Positions 24,199-33,816 of a stretch of DNA of 64,000 nt are shown here, in pieces; the stretch's first letter is position 1, and each line of letters starts with the position of its first letter. Position numbers and translations under genes: made by a program. Where the stretch lies: assembly GCF_900102945.1 (NCBI RefSeq), contig NZ_FNGI01000003.1, positions 186,001-250,000 on the forward strand. Reading direction: 5' to 3'. The notes beneath the pieces are model-generated. The model was not told the origin of the DNA. It saw nothing but the letters and a program-made list of their open reading frames with translations, and did no database searches. The stretch comes from Modicisalibacter muralis. Lineage in GTDB: Bacteria > Pseudomonadota > Gammaproteobacteria > Pseudomonadales > Halomonadaceae.

Positions 24199-26721
24199 AT
24201 GAAGCTCTTCAGACGCCTGCTGACCTCGGCCCTGTGGCTCATCCTCTCCTTGAGCGCAGCCAGCCTCCTGGCCATCACCGGTGCCGCCTTGTATTTCGCA
24301 CCGGGCCTGCCCGATGTACGCCAACTGCAGGATTTCGAACTGCAGACCCCGCTACGCATCTTCACCCGTGATGGCAAGCTGATCGGCGAGTTCGGCACCG
24401 AACGGCGCATGCTCGTCGATTACGACGACATCCCCAAGAACATGGTGCAAGCCTTCCTCGCCGCCGAGGACTCCAGCTACTTCGAGCACCCCGGGGTCGA
24501 TCCCACCAGTCTGGTGCGCGCCGCGCTCGAACTGATCGCGAGTGGCGAAATCCAGTCCGGCGGCAGCACCATTACCATGCAGGTCGCGCGCAACTACCTG
24601 CTGACCCTGGACCAGACGTTTACCCGCAAGATCCGTGAGATCCTGTTGTCCCTGCAGATGGAGCAGATCCTAAGCAAGCAGGAGATCTTCGAGCTCTACG
24701 TCAACAAGATCTACCTCGGTCACAGTGCCTACGGCGTCGCCGCCGCCGCCAAAACCTACTACGACAAACCGCTGGATGAGCTCAGCGTGGCCGAGACGGC
24801 GATGATCGCCGGCCTGCCCAAGGCGCCCTCGGCGCTGAATCCGCTATCCGATCCCGAGCGTTCGCTGATCCGGCGCAACTGGGTGCTTTACCGCATGCGC
24901 GATCAGGGCTTCATCGATCAAGCGGCTTACCAGCAAGCGGTCAAGGCCCCCATCACGGCGAGCAATCATGCCACCCAGGTCGATATCGAGGCGTCTTATG
25001 TCGCCGAAATGGCGCGCCGATTCGCCATAGACCGCTTCGGTGAAGCCGCCTACACCGGCGGCTATCGTATCCACACCACCATCGACAGTGAGCTCCAGGT
25101 TCAGGCGCGCGAGGCGTTGGTCGAAGGGCTCATCGAGTACGACACGCGCCATGGCTGGCGCGGCGCCGAGAAGACCGACATTCCGCCCAGCCTGGTGGAG
25201 GCCCAGAGTCAGACCCAGCGCGAGGGCCTGGAGGAGGAATTGTCGGAATCGCCCGAAGTCATGGAAACCGCGCGCCAGGCCGCCGAGAGCAGCAAGGCGC
25301 GGGTCAGCGGCATCGATATCGATGTCAGCAACTGGCTCAAGGTGCTCGAACGCACGCCATCACTGGGGCCGCTACAGCCCGCCATCGTGGTTTCCAGTGA
25401 AGGCAAGGAGATGGAAGTGCTGACCCGCGATGGCGAACTGGCCACCATCGGCTGGGCAGGCCTTGAATGGGCACGCGAGTACCGCAGCCCCGAGTGGCGC
25501 GGCGAAGTACCCACCAGCGCCGATCAGATCGCCCAGCGCGGCTCGCTGGTACGCATATTGCGCACTGAGGAGGGCGATTGGCGGCTATCCCAGAAACCCG
25601 GCGCCCAGGCGGCAATCGTGGTACTCGAACCCGACACCGGCGCGTTACTCGCCCTACAGGGCGGCTTCAGTTTCGCCGGCAGCCAGTTCAACCGTGCCAT
25701 TCAGGCCCAACGTCAGCCCGGCTCGAACTTCAAGCCCTTCATTTATATGGCAGCGTTGCAGAAAGGTGGCATGACCGCGGCCACGGTCATCAACGATGCG
25801 CCGGTGGTCATGAGCGATGTCAGCGGCGACTGGCGTCCGAATAATTCAGGCAACGAGTTCCATGGTCCGACCCGGCTGCGCGTGGGACTCTATCGATCGC
25901 GCAACCTGGTCACCATCCGCGTACTGCAGTCGCTGGGGCTCGAGAATGCCTTGGATTTCCTCGAGAAATTCGGCTTCTCGCCGGAGAAACTACCCCATGG
26001 CCTTTCCCTGGCGCTGGGCAGCGCCTCGCTAACGCCTCTGCAAGTGGCGCGCGGGTTTGCCATCCTCGCCAATGGCGGCTTCAAGATTTCGCCCTGGTAT
26101 ATCGAGCGCGTCGAACGGGTCGGTAAAGAAGAGCCGTTGATGAAAGCCACCCCCAGCGTGGCCTGCACGACCTGCCCGCCGGAGGCCGAAACCACCCAGA
26201 TCGACGGCGAAACCTATCCCGTCGCGCCGCGCGTGCTCGATCCCCAGGCCCTGTACATCCTGCGCGACATCATGCGCGACGTGATCGAGCGCGGTACCGG
26301 CCGCGCCGCCCTGGCGCTCAATCGCGAGGATATCGTCGGCAAGACCGGCACCAGCAACGATCAGCGCGACGCCTGGTTCTCCGGGTTCAACGGTGAATTG
26401 GTGACCTCGGTGTGGGTCGGCAAGGACGACTACGAAAGTACCGGTGAATACGGCGCGCAGGCGGCACTGCCGATCTGGATGGACTTCATGGCGGGAGCAC
26501 TCGAAGGCATGCCAAAAAGCATACCTGAGCGCCCCGAAGGCATCATCACCGCACGCATCGACCCGCAAAGCGGTCGCCGGCTACACGACGACCAACCCGG
26601 CGGCATCAGCGAAATGTTCCGCGAGGGCAACCTGCCCGGTTTCCAGCCGCGACATATCCAGAGCGAGCTGGAAGACAGCAGCGGCTCTCAGGGCACCGGA
26701 ACCTACGAAGCGATTTTCTGA
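24199..26721 (+). CDS. mrcA: Penicillin-binding protein 1A (bifunctional)
   Basis: Class A penicillin-binding protein (ponA/mrcA) of 840 residues that polymerises and cross-links peptidoglycan. One N-terminal membrane anchor (about 10-33) precedes the family 51 glycosyltransferase domain with catalytic E90 in AAEDSSYFEHPG and GGSTITMQVARN. An OB-like insert comes next, then the transpeptidase with S509-x-x-K512 in QPGSNFKPF, the SRN triad in YRSRNLVTIR, and K715-T-G in VGKTGTSNDQRDAWFSG. ATG at 24199 fits the membrane anchor; the open frame extends 17 codons upstream without family similarity. It has no strong ribosome site. Confidence 0.96.
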   Translation: MKLFRRLLTSALWLILSLSAASLLAITGAALYFAPGLPDVRQLQDFELQTPLRIFTRDGKLIGEFGTERRMLVDYDDIPKNMVQAFLAAEDSSYFEHPGVDPTSLVRAALELIASGEIQSGGSTITMQVARNYLLTLDQTFTRKIREILLSLQMEQILSKQEIFELYVNKIYLGHSAYGVAAAAKTYYDKPLDELSVAETAMIAGLPKAPSALNPLSDPERSLIRRNWVLYRMRDQGFIDQAAYQQAVKAPITASNHATQVDIEASYVAEMARRFAIDRFGEAAYTGGYRIHTTIDSELQVQAREALVEGLIEYDTRHGWRGAEKTDIPPSLVEAQSQTQREGLEEELSESPEVMETARQAAESSKARVSGIDIDVSNWLKVLERTPSLGPLQPAIVVSSEGKEMEVLTRDGELATIGWAGLEWAREYRSPEWRGEVPTSADQIAQRGSLVRILRTEEGDWRLSQKPGAQAAIVVLEPDTGALLALQGGFSFAGSQFNRAIQAQRQPGSNFKPFIYMAALQKGGMTAATVINDAPVVMSDVSGDWRPNNSGNEFHGPTRLRVGLYRSRNLVTIRVLQSLGLENALDFLEKFGFSPEKLPHGLSLALGSASLTPLQVARGFAILANGGFKISPWYIERVERVGKEEPLMKATPSVACTTCPPEAETTQIDGETYPVAPRVLDPQALYILRDIMRDVIERGTGRAALALNREDIVGKTGTSNDQRDAWFSGFNGELVTSVWVGKDDYESTGEYGAQAALPIWMDFMAGALEGMPKSIPERPEGIITARIDPQSGRRLHDDQPGGISEMFREGNLPGFQPRHIQSELEDSSGSQGTGTYEAIF

Positions 26722-26839
26722 TCACACACGGGGCCGGCAATGCCGCGCCCCGCCGCTACCCTATGCGACGCTTTCTCCCTATCGGCCGCATTTCACAACG
26801 ACGCGGCCCACATGATCAGGAGAACGAGGAGCTTGTGAC

Positions 26840-27622
26840 ATGCCACGACCATTCATCGCTTCAGCGCGAATGGCCTTATCACGGCGAGTCAGTCCGGCAC
26901 TGGCCATCGGCTTGCTGCTCGCCGCCACGCCGACGCTGGCCAGCGCGTTCTACGCCCCGCCCGCCCCAGGCGAAGACGCCCCTGAATTCAGCGGCTCGGC
27001 GGAACTCGGTTACACCAAGCTCTCGGGCAATACCAACAGCGAAACGCTGATTGCCAAGGGCACCCTGTCATGGCTCAGCGGCGCCTGGACGCACATTCTG
27101 CGCGCCGAGACCCGTCGCGTCGAAAAGGATGACGATACCAGTGCGGAGCAATACCTGGTCGCCGGACGCGAGCGTTACGATCTGGATGGCCCGCACTACC
27201 TGTTCGGCTTCGCCCGCTGGGAAAAGGATCGCTTCAGTGGCTACCGTCACCAGACCACCATGATCGCCGGCTATGGTCGCCAGCTACTCGAAGGCCCCCC
27301 TCACAGCCTGTCTGTGGAGGGCGGGCCCGGCTATCGCCACGACGCGCTGGAGAACGGCGAAGACGAGGACCTGGCCGTCGGCTATGCCGCGGTGAATTAC
27401 CAGTGGGCGCTCTCGGAGCATGCCAGCGTGCAGCAGGAGCTTTCGGTGGAGGGAACCGCCGAGAACGTCACCACCCGCTCTTTCTCGGCACTGACCACAC
27501 AATTGAACTCGCACCTCGCGCTGCGCCTGTCCCATGAGCTCAAGAGCAACTCCAACCCACCCGACGAGGCATCCGCCAACACCGACCGCACCACGACCGC
27601 CTCATTGCTGTATAGCTGGTAG
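26840..27622 (+). CDS. DUF481 outer membrane beta-barrel protein
   Basis: 260-residue secreted protein. A signal peptide (hydrophobic region about residues 18-36, cleavage after ASA) precedes a series of amphipathic beta strands with alternating hydrophobic residues and a C-terminal aromatic (LLYSW), typical of an outer membrane barrel. The order fits DUF481 (YdiY-like), with the typical opening SGSAELGYTKLSGNTNSETL. Function unknown; in several bacteria the family is acid- or salt-induced, as far as I recall. GAGGAG lies 8-9 bases before the ATG. A terminator follows. Confidence 0.85.
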   Translation: MPRPFIASARMALSRRVSPALAIGLLLAATPTLASAFYAPPAPGEDAPEFSGSAELGYTKLSGNTNSETLIAKGTLSWLSGAWTHILRAETRRVEKDDDTSAEQYLVAGRERYDLDGPHYLFGFARWEKDRFSGYRHQTTMIAGYGRQLLEGPPHSLSVEGGPGYRHDALENGEDEDLAVGYAAVNYQWALSEHASVQQELSVEGTAENVTTRSFSALTTQLNSHLALRLSHELKSNSNPPDEASANTDRTTTASLLYSW

Positions 27623-27646
27623 TGTGCCGCGATAGACAATCACTAA

Positions 27647-27680
27647 CGAAGAAGCCGGCCCGTTTGGGCCGGCTTCTTCG
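27647..27680. terminator. Bidirectional terminator between DUF481 gene and malic enzyme
   Basis: A perfect 15-bp stem (27647-27661 with 27666-27680) with a GTTT loop lies between two convergent genes. The outer part of each arm is TTCTTC/GAAGAA, giving a U-rich RNA end in both directions. Confidence 0.85.
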
Positions 27681-27710
27681 TGTCATGAAGTCGTGTCCCG
27701 ACCAGGGCGA

Positions 27711-28982
27711 TCAACCGCCATAGACGTTATCGACGCTGGTCAGCGGATAATGTGACGGATAGGGGCGACGCGCCACGCCGGAGTCCACGGCGGCCTGGGC
27801 CACGGCGGCGGAAACGCGATCGAGCAAGCGGATGTCCAAGGGCGTGGGAATGATATAGCCAGGGCCGAATTCCAATGCCTCGAGCTCGTAGGCGTCGAGC
27901 ACCGCCTGCGGTATCGGCTCGCGAGCCAAGTCCTTGATCGCATGCACCGCGGCGACCTTCATTTCCTCGTTGATGCGCGTGGCGCGCACATCCAGCGCGC
28001 CGCGAAAGATGAATGGAAAACCCAGCACGTTGTTGACCTGATTGGGGTAGTCGGAGCGCCCGGTGGCCATGATCACGTCGTCGCGCACCCCATGCGCCGT
28101 CTCGGGATGAATCTCCGGGTCGGGATTGGAGCACGCGAACACCACCGGGTTGACGGCCATTTTCTTGAGCTGCTCGGAGGTCAGCAGGTTGGGGCCGGAC
28201 AGGCCGACGAAGACGTCGGCGCCGTCGATGGCTTCATCGAGGGTGCGCAGCGGGGTTTCGGTGGCGAACATCGCCTTGTACTGATTGAGATCGTCGCGAC
28301 CGCTGTGGATGACGCCCTTGCGGTCGATCATGAAGATGTTCTCGGCCCGGGCGCCGCAGGAAACCAGCAGCTTCATGCAGGCAATGGCCGCGGAGCCGGC
28401 GCCCAGACAGACGATGCGCGCCTCTTCGATTCGCTTGCCGGCGATATCCAGCGCGTTGAGCATGCCCGCCGCGGTAACGATGGCGGTGCCGTGCTGATCA
28501 TCGTGAAAAACCGGAATGCTGCACTGTTCGATCAAGGCACGTTCGATCTCGAAGCATTCGGGCGCCTTGATGTCCTCGAGATTGATGCCGCCCCAGGTAT
28601 CGGCGATGCGCGCCACGGTATCGATGAAGGCTTGCGGGCTCTCGGCATTGACTTCGATATCGACCGAATTGATGCCCGCGAAGCGCTTGAACAGGACACC
28701 CTTGCCTTCCATGACCGGCTTACTGGCCAGCGGCCCCAGATTGCCCAGACCGAGAATCGCGCTGCCATCGGAAATCACCGCGACCAGATTGCCCTTGCCG
28801 GTATACAGGTACGCGCTTTCGGGATCCCTGGCGATCTCCCGGCACGGCTCGGCCACGCCGGGACTGTATGCCAACGCCAGGTGCTTGGCCGAGGAAGTCG
28901 GCTTGGTGAGCTCGACGGACAGCTTGCCGGGAATCGGTTGTGAATGATAATCCAGCGCCGCTTGTTTTTTCGCGTCTGTCAT
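27711..28982 (-). CDS. maeB: Malic enzyme (short form)
   Basis: Oxidative decarboxylation of malate to pyruvate with NAD(P)+. The 423 residues comprise only the catalytic and cofactor domains, without the phosphotransacetylase-like tail of the long MaeB. Motifs: ALAYSPGVAEPC with the catalytic Tyr, FKRFAGINSVDIEV with the catalytic Lys, PVFHDDQHGTAIV (metal site) and CLGAGSAAIACMKLL (cofactor loop). A homologous short enzyme sits between ponA and rpmE in Pseudomonas. Cofactor preference is not decided. The symbol follows the family; maeB-like is a safer reading. Confidence 0.9.
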   Translation of the reverse strand: MTDAKKQAALDYHSQPIPGKLSVELTKPTSSAKHLALAYSPGVAEPCREIARDPESAYLYTGKGNLVAVISDGSAILGLGNLGPLASKPVMEGKGVLFKRFAGINSVDIEVNAESPQAFIDTVARIADTWGGINLEDIKAPECFEIERALIEQCSIPVFHDDQHGTAIVTAAGMLNALDIAGKRIEEARIVCLGAGSAAIACMKLLVSCGARAENIFMIDRKGVIHSGRDDLNQYKAMFATETPLRTLDEAIDGADVFVGLSGPNLLTSEQLKKMAVNPVVFACSNPDPEIHPETAHGVRDDVIMATGRSDYPNQVNNVLGFPFIFRGALDVRATRINEEMKVAAVHAIKDLAREPIPQAVLDAYELEALEFGPGYIIPTPLDIRLLDRVSAAVAQAAVDSGVARRPYPSHYPLTSVDNVYGG

Positions 28983-29022
28983 GCTCGTATCCGGTATGGG
29001 TCGCAGAGGGTATTCCGGACAG

Positions 29023-29049
29023 AATATAGAAAAAGCCTCACGCTAACAA
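29023..29049 (-). promoter_or_regulatory. Possible promoter of malic enzyme gene
   Basis: On the minus strand TTGTTA (29044-29049) and TATATT (29023-29028) are 15 bases apart and about 40 bases upstream of the malic enzyme start. The hexamers are fair but the spacer is short. The remaining AT-rich bases up to the rpmE terminator show nothing else. Confidence 0.3.
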
Positions 29050-29176
29050 CTTGACACAAGCTGCTGTATTGAAAGAACTTTAGTCGTTTGCTTGAAATAA
29101 TTTCCAGATATTAATCATGGCTTATAGCAACTCCAAAACCCATAACGAAGAGCTTATTTCCGAATCGAGCGATCAC

Positions 29177-29200
29177 AAAAAACCCGCCACGAGGGCGGGT
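29177..29200 (-). terminator. Intrinsic terminator behind rpmE
   Basis: Minus strand stem ACCCGCC/GGCGGGT (7 bp, loop of 5) followed by six T, about 35 bases after the rpmE stop. Confidence 0.85.
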
Positions 29201-29234
29201 CGATGATTCATGCAGCCAAACTGCAATGCGCGAA

Positions 29235-29450
29235 TCAGTTACGCTTAACGGCAGCGCCAAAACGCTTGTTGAAGCGTTCGACACGGCCACCTGTCGTCGC
29301 CTGCTTCTGCTTGCCGGTGTAAAACGGATGGCAATTGGAGCAGACATCGACCGAGAAATCCTGGCCTGCGGTGGTGCCGACTTCGTGAGTGGCGCCGCAG
29401 GAACAGGTCGCCGTGACTTTCGTGTAATCCGGATGGATACCTTTTTTCAT
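29235..29450 (-). CDS. rpmE: Ribosomal protein L31 (zinc-binding form)
   Basis: 71-residue 50S subunit protein of the C+ type: Cys16, Cys18, Cys37 and Cys40 form the zinc site (CSC and CSNC). The conserved HPFYTGKQ and [11 protein letters not shown] follow. It diverges from priA, as in Pseudomonas. Zinc-dependent L31 is often swapped for a cysteine-free paralogue under zinc limitation; no such paralogue is in this window. Confidence 0.97.
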   Translation of the reverse strand: MKKGIHPDYTKVTATCSCGATHEVGTTAGQDFSVDVCSNCHPFYTGKQKQATTGGRVERFNKRFGAAVKRN

Positions 29451-29617
29451 CGTGAAGCCTCATGATGCTGTGTGCCGCCACCCGATCCACGCCGAGCACC
29501 GCACACGGGTTGTGAGAAACCGGTTTGCCTCGCAGCCAGTGCGCCGAGAAGCTCTCGCAAGACTCGCCACTAAAAACGAGGGCCGGGCATTATAGCAGAG
29601 CCATCAGCGGAGGCCAA

Positions 29618-31864
29618 TTGTCAGCCACACCCCTCATACCGCCAGCCCCTCGGGCACTCGGCGTCGCCGTACCCACACCCTTGCGCAAGCTATTCGACTA
29701 CCGCCCTTGCCAGCCGGCACCGGCCGGTGGCTGGCAACCGGGTCTGCGCGTGCGGGTTCCCCTGGGCCGCCGCGAGGTCGTGGGTATCGTCGTCGAATGC
29801 CGCGACACCAGCGAGCTGGATCTCGCCTCGCTCAAGCCGGTCGGCGCCTGCCTGGACAGCGAACCGTTGCCCGCCGATTGGCTATGGCTGTGTCACTTCA
29901 CCGCGCGTTATTACCAGCATGCACTGGGTGACACCCTGCATCAGGCGCTGCCGGTGCTGCTGCGCCAGGGGCGCCCACTGGAAGCGCGCACCCGCGAGCG
30001 CTGGCAACTGACCGCCGCCGGCCGGGCCGCCGACGCGGCGAGTCTGGGTCGGGCACGCCGCCAAGCCGAATTGCTCGAATTGCTGCGCCAGCATCCACGC
30101 GGGATCATCGGCTCGGTGATCGGCGCCCAGGGCTTCAGCCGTGCCCAGCTCACCGGACTTGCCAGCAAGGGGCTGGCCGAATGCGTCGACGAGTTGCTGA
30201 CTGCCTCCTCAGCACGACCAGGCGGCGGCTTATTGGCCGAGCCCGCGTTGACTCTGAACCGCGAACAGGCCACCGCCCTGGCCGAACTTCATCAGGGCCT
30301 CGAACGCTATCACCCCTGCTTGCTGCAGGGCGTAACCGGCAGCGGCAAGACCGAAATCTACCTGCAACTGATCGAGGCGATCGTCGCCCAGGGTCGCCAG
30401 GCGCTGGTGCTGGTTCCCGAGATCGGCCTGACACCGCAGACCCTGTCACGCTTTCGGCGACGTTTCCGCGCACCGGTGGTGGCGCTGCACTCCGGGCTGA
30501 CCGATGCGGAGCGCCTGGATGCCTGGGAAGCCGCACGCGCCGGGCGCGCACCGATCGTCATCGGCACCCGCTCGGCGGTGTTCACGCCACTCGCTCGCCC
30601 CGGCGCGATCATCGTCGACGAGGAGCACGACGGCTCGTTCAAACAGCAGGATGGGCTGCGTTATCATGCCCGCGATCTGGCGATCGTGCGCGCCCACCGC
30701 GAGGGCATCCCGATCGTGCTGGGCAGCGCCACGCCATCGCTGGAAAGCCTGGTCCAGGCACGCGCCGGTCACTACCGTCACCTGCGCCTGACGCAGCGCG
30801 CCAGCCACCATGGCCCGGCGCGCCTGGAACTGGTCGACCTGCGCGGGCGGCCGCGCCAGGGTGGGCTGATTCCCCCGGTCATCGACGCCATCAGGAACAC
30901 GCTGAACGACGGCGGCCAGGTGCTGGTGTTCATCAATCGTCGCGGCTTCGCGCCAACGCTCGCCTGCCACGCCTGCGGTTGGCTGGCCGAGTGCGACCGC
31001 TGCGACGCACGCATGACCTTGCACCGCCAACCACCGCAACTGACCTGCCATCACTGCGAGCGCCAGCGCGCGCTGCCCGAGGCCTGCCCCGATTGCGGCA
31101 GCGCCGATCTGCGCCCGCTGGGCACCGGTACCGAACGCAGCGAAGAGACCCTGGCCGCGCTATTCCCCGACGTCCCGGTGCATCGCATCGACCGTGACAG
31201 CACACGACGCAAGGATGCCTTCGAGCAGACGCTGAACGAGGTACGGCGTGGCGAGCCTTGCCTGCTGGTCGGCACCCAGATGCTCGCCAAGGGCCACCAT
31301 CTACCCCACGTGACGCTGGTCGTGGTGGTCAATGCCGACGCCGGGCTTTACGCCAGCGACTTCCGCGCCCTCGAGCACAGCGCCCAATTATTGATACAGG
31401 TGGCCGGGCGCGCCGGGCGCGCCGAACGCCCCGGGCGCGTGATGGTGCAGACCCTGCACCCCGACGATCCGCACCTGCGTCTACTCGCCGACAGCGGCTT
31501 CGATGCGCTCGCCAAGACGCTGCTCGAGGAGCGCCGCCTGGCCATGTTGCCGCCCTATCGCTATCTGGCGCTGCTACGCCTGGAAAGCGCGCGCGAGGCC
31601 GACGCCATTGACTTGACCGGCCAGGCCGCCACGGCACTGCGCGATTGGCTCGAGGAGCGCGGCCTGACGGTGGACTGCCTGGGGCCGGTGCCTGCGCCGA
31701 TGGAGCGCCGCCAGAATCGCTATCACGTGCAATTGATGCTCTCGGCGGCCAGGCGCGGGCCACTGCATGAAGCCTGCGCCTTCCTCGTCGGCTGGCTGGA
31801 GCGCGCCCCCCAGGCACGCCGCGGGCGCTGGTCGCTGGATATCGATCCGCAGACGCTGAGCTGA
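29618..31864 (+). CDS. priA: Primosomal protein N' (replication restart helicase)
   Basis: 3'-5' superfamily 2 helicase that reloads replisomes at stalled forks. The start is probably TTG at 29618, with GGAGG at 29609-29613, giving 748 residues (E. coli has 732). The longer open frame from 29525 covers what should be promoter. The N-terminal 3'-end binding domain has PLRKLFDY and GLRVRVPLGRREVVGIV. Walker A GVTGSGKTEIYL (K244), DEEH box IIVDEEHDGSF, and the zinc cysteines CHACGWLAECDRC, CHHCE and CPDCG follow. The stop is directly joined by a heptamer repeat. Confidence 0.95.
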   Translation: MSATPLIPPAPRALGVAVPTPLRKLFDYRPCQPAPAGGWQPGLRVRVPLGRREVVGIVVECRDTSELDLASLKPVGACLDSEPLPADWLWLCHFTARYYQHALGDTLHQALPVLLRQGRPLEARTRERWQLTAAGRAADAASLGRARRQAELLELLRQHPRGIIGSVIGAQGFSRAQLTGLASKGLAECVDELLTASSARPGGGLLAEPALTLNREQATALAELHQGLERYHPCLLQGVTGSGKTEIYLQLIEAIVAQGRQALVLVPEIGLTPQTLSRFRRRFRAPVVALHSGLTDAERLDAWEAARAGRAPIVIGTRSAVFTPLARPGAIIVDEEHDGSFKQQDGLRYHARDLAIVRAHREGIPIVLGSATPSLESLVQARAGHYRHLRLTQRASHHGPARLELVDLRGRPRQGGLIPPVIDAIRNTLNDGGQVLVFINRRGFAPTLACHACGWLAECDRCDARMTLHRQPPQLTCHHCERQRALPEACPDCGSADLRPLGTGTERSEETLAALFPDVPVHRIDRDSTRRKDAFEQTLNEVRRGEPCLLVGTQMLAKGHHLPHVTLVVVVNADAGLYASDFRALEHSAQLLIQVAGRAGRAERPGRVMVQTLHPDDPHLRLLADSGFDALAKTLLEERRLAMLPPYRYLALLRLESAREADAIDLTGQAATALRDWLEERGLTVDCLGPVPAPMERRQNRYHVQLMLSAARRGPLHEACAFLVGWLERAPQARRGRWSLDIDPQTLS

Positions 31865-31911
31865 AAGCTGGAAGCTGGAAGCTGGAAGCTGGAAGCTGGA
31901 AGCTGGAAGCT
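31865..31911 (+). repeat. Tandem heptamer repeat (AAGCTGG)n behind priA
   Basis: Six full copies of AAGCTGG plus a five-base partial copy begin at the base after the priA stop codon. The complementary run CTTCCAGC occurs downstream at 31960-31973 and again at 31989-32000, so the RNA can fold back into alternative hairpins. Smaller hairpins (GTCGC-ATA-GCGAC, 31973-31985; CCCGGC-GAA-GCCGGG further on) fill the gap to argS. It could serve as terminator or mRNA end, or be a mobile or slippage-prone intergenic element. Confidence 0.9.
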
Positions 31912-31959
31912 AAGAACGGTCTCGGCTCTTGGTTTTTCTTCAAGGCGCGTAGCGCCGAT

Positions 31960-32000
31960 CTTCCAGCTTCCAGTCGCATAGCGACGCTCTTCCAGCTTTA
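31960..32000 (-). repeat. Inverted copies of the heptamer behind priA
   Basis: CTTCCAGCTTCCAG (31960-31973) and CTTCCAGCTTTA (31989-32000) are the reverse complement of the AAGCTGG array at 31865-31911, separated from it by about 50 bases. The arrangement gives a long stem in RNA from either strand. Confidence 0.8.
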
Positions 32001-32127
32001 AGCTCCCGGCGAAGCCGGGCTAGGGTTTAAAGCCGGGCCGCAATTGCCGATAATGACCGACCACGCTCATGCTTGAGCGACGATTTCACGCGCCGCACCA
32101 CTCGGGCTACAGGACGCTGCACGCCAC

Positions 32128-33813
32128 ATGAAAGACACCATCATCTCGCTGCTCAACGAAGCACTGGCCACACTCAAGCGGCGGGGCGTCGTGCCCGAAG
32201 ATACGTCGCCGGCAATCAAGGTCGATCCGACCAAGGACAAGGCCCACGGCGATTACGCCAGCAACCTGGCGCTGATGCTCGCCAAGCCGGCGGGCAAGCA
32301 GCCCCGCGAGTTGGCCGAGCTACTGATCGACGCTCTGCCAAAAAGCGATGCCGTTCGAAAGGTCGAAATCGCCGGCCCCGGTTTCATTAACGTCTTCGCC
32401 GCCACCGATGCCGTGGCCCGTATCGTGCCGGCGATCCTCGACGCCGGCGATACCTTCGGGCGCAGTCTCACGGGGGCCGGCCAGAAGGTGCAGGTGGAAT
32501 TCGTCTCTGCCAACCCCACCGGGCCACTGCATGTCGGTCACGGTCGCGGCGCGGCGATCGGCGACTGCCTGTGTCGTCTGCTCGAGGCTACCGGCTATGA
32601 TGTCACCCGCGAGTTCTATTACAACGACGCCGGCGCCCAGATCGCCAACCTGGCGCTGTCGGTGCAGGCGCGCGTCAAGGGACTCACGCCGGACGACGGC
32701 GCCTGGCCCGAAGACGGTTATCGCGGCGCTTACATCAACGACGTCGCGCTCGGCTATCTTGCCGGCGACACCGTCGATGCCGACGACCAGCATGTCACCG
32801 CCGCCGCCGATGGCGACGATCTCGAGGCGATCCGCCGCTTCGCCGTGGCCTACCTGCGCCGCGAGCAGGATCTCGACCTCAAGGCCTTCGGCGTCGAGTT
32901 CGACGTCTACTTCCTCGAATCCTCGCTGTACAGCGAGAACAAGGTCGAAGAGACCGTGCAGCGGCTGATCGCCGGCGGTCATACCTACGAGCAGGACGGC
33001 GCCCTGTGGCTGCGCACCACCGACTTCGGCGACGACAAGGACCGGGTGATGCGCAAGAGCGACGGCGCCTACACCTACTTCGTTCCCGACGTCGCCTATC
33101 ACCTCAACAAATGGCAGCGCGGCTTCAAGCAGGTCATCGACGAACAGGGCGCCGATCACCATTCCACGGTGACTCGTGTGCGTGCCGGCCTGCAGGCACT
33201 GGAGATCGGCATTCCCAGCGGCTGGCCCGATTACGTGCTGCACCAGATGGTACTGGTGACCCGCTCGGGCGTGGAGGTAAAACTCTCCAAGCGCGCCGGC
33301 AGCTACGTCACGCTGCGTGACTTGATCGACGAGGTCGGACGTGACGCCACCCGCTATTTCCTCGCCGCGCGGCGCGCCGATTCGCAGTTGACCTTCGATA
33401 TCGACCTGGCGCGCTCGCAGTCCAACGACAACCCGGTGTATTACGTGCAATACGCGCACGCCCGCGTGTGCAGCGTGATGCGCCGTGCCGAGTCCGATGG
33501 CCTGCCTTTCGATCTCGCAGTGGCGCGCGAGCACCTGGCGCTGCTCGAGGCCGATCAGGAAAAGGCGCTGATGAACCGCCTGGCACGCTTTCCCGAGGTG
33601 GTCGAACATGCCGCCGCGAGCCGCGAACCGCAGCAGATCGCCCAATACCTGCAAGACCTCGCCGCCGATTTCCACACCTGCTACAACGCGGTCAAGGTCA
33701 TGGTCGACGACGGCGCAACCCGCAACTCTCGCCTGGCACTGGGCCTGGCCACGCGTCAGGTGATTCGCAACGGATTGGATCTATTGGGTGTCGGCGCCCC
33801 GGAGGAGATGTAA
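32128..33813 (+). CDS. argS: Arginyl-tRNA synthetase
   Basis: Class I aminoacyl-tRNA synthetase of 561 residues. An N-terminal tRNA-binding domain (about 1-110) contains [12 protein letters not shown]. The catalytic domain has [19 protein letters not shown] with the HIGH-type motif HVGH, and [10 protein letters not shown]. The C-terminal anticodon domain is alpha-helical. The KMSKS loop is degenerate ([12 protein letters not shown]), normal for ArgRS. Followed four bases later by a SPOR-domain gene as in Pseudomonas. Confidence 0.97.
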   Translation: MKDTIISLLNEALATLKRRGVVPEDTSPAIKVDPTKDKAHGDYASNLALMLAKPAGKQPRELAELLIDALPKSDAVRKVEIAGPGFINVFAATDAVARIVPAILDAGDTFGRSLTGAGQKVQVEFVSANPTGPLHVGHGRGAAIGDCLCRLLEATGYDVTREFYYNDAGAQIANLALSVQARVKGLTPDDGAWPEDGYRGAYINDVALGYLAGDTVDADDQHVTAAADGDDLEAIRRFAVAYLRREQDLDLKAFGVEFDVYFLESSLYSENKVEETVQRLIAGGHTYEQDGALWLRTTDFGDDKDRVMRKSDGAYTYFVPDVAYHLNKWQRGFKQVIDEQGADHHSTVTRVRAGLQALEIGIPSGWPDYVLHQMVLVTRSGVEVKLSKRAGSYVTLRDLIDEVGRDATRYFLAARRADSQLTFDIDLARSQSNDNPVYYVQYAHARVCSVMRRAESDGLPFDLAVAREHLALLEADQEKALMNRLARFPEVVEHAAASREPQQIAQYLQDLAADFHTCYNAVKVMVDDGATRNSRLALGLATRQVIRNGLDLLGVGAPEEM

Positions 33814-33816
33814 ACC

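Noticed and set aside
31865-32000. CRISPR-like repetition behind priA.
   Set aside because: Units are 7 bases without spacers; it is a simple tandem repeat with inverted copies.
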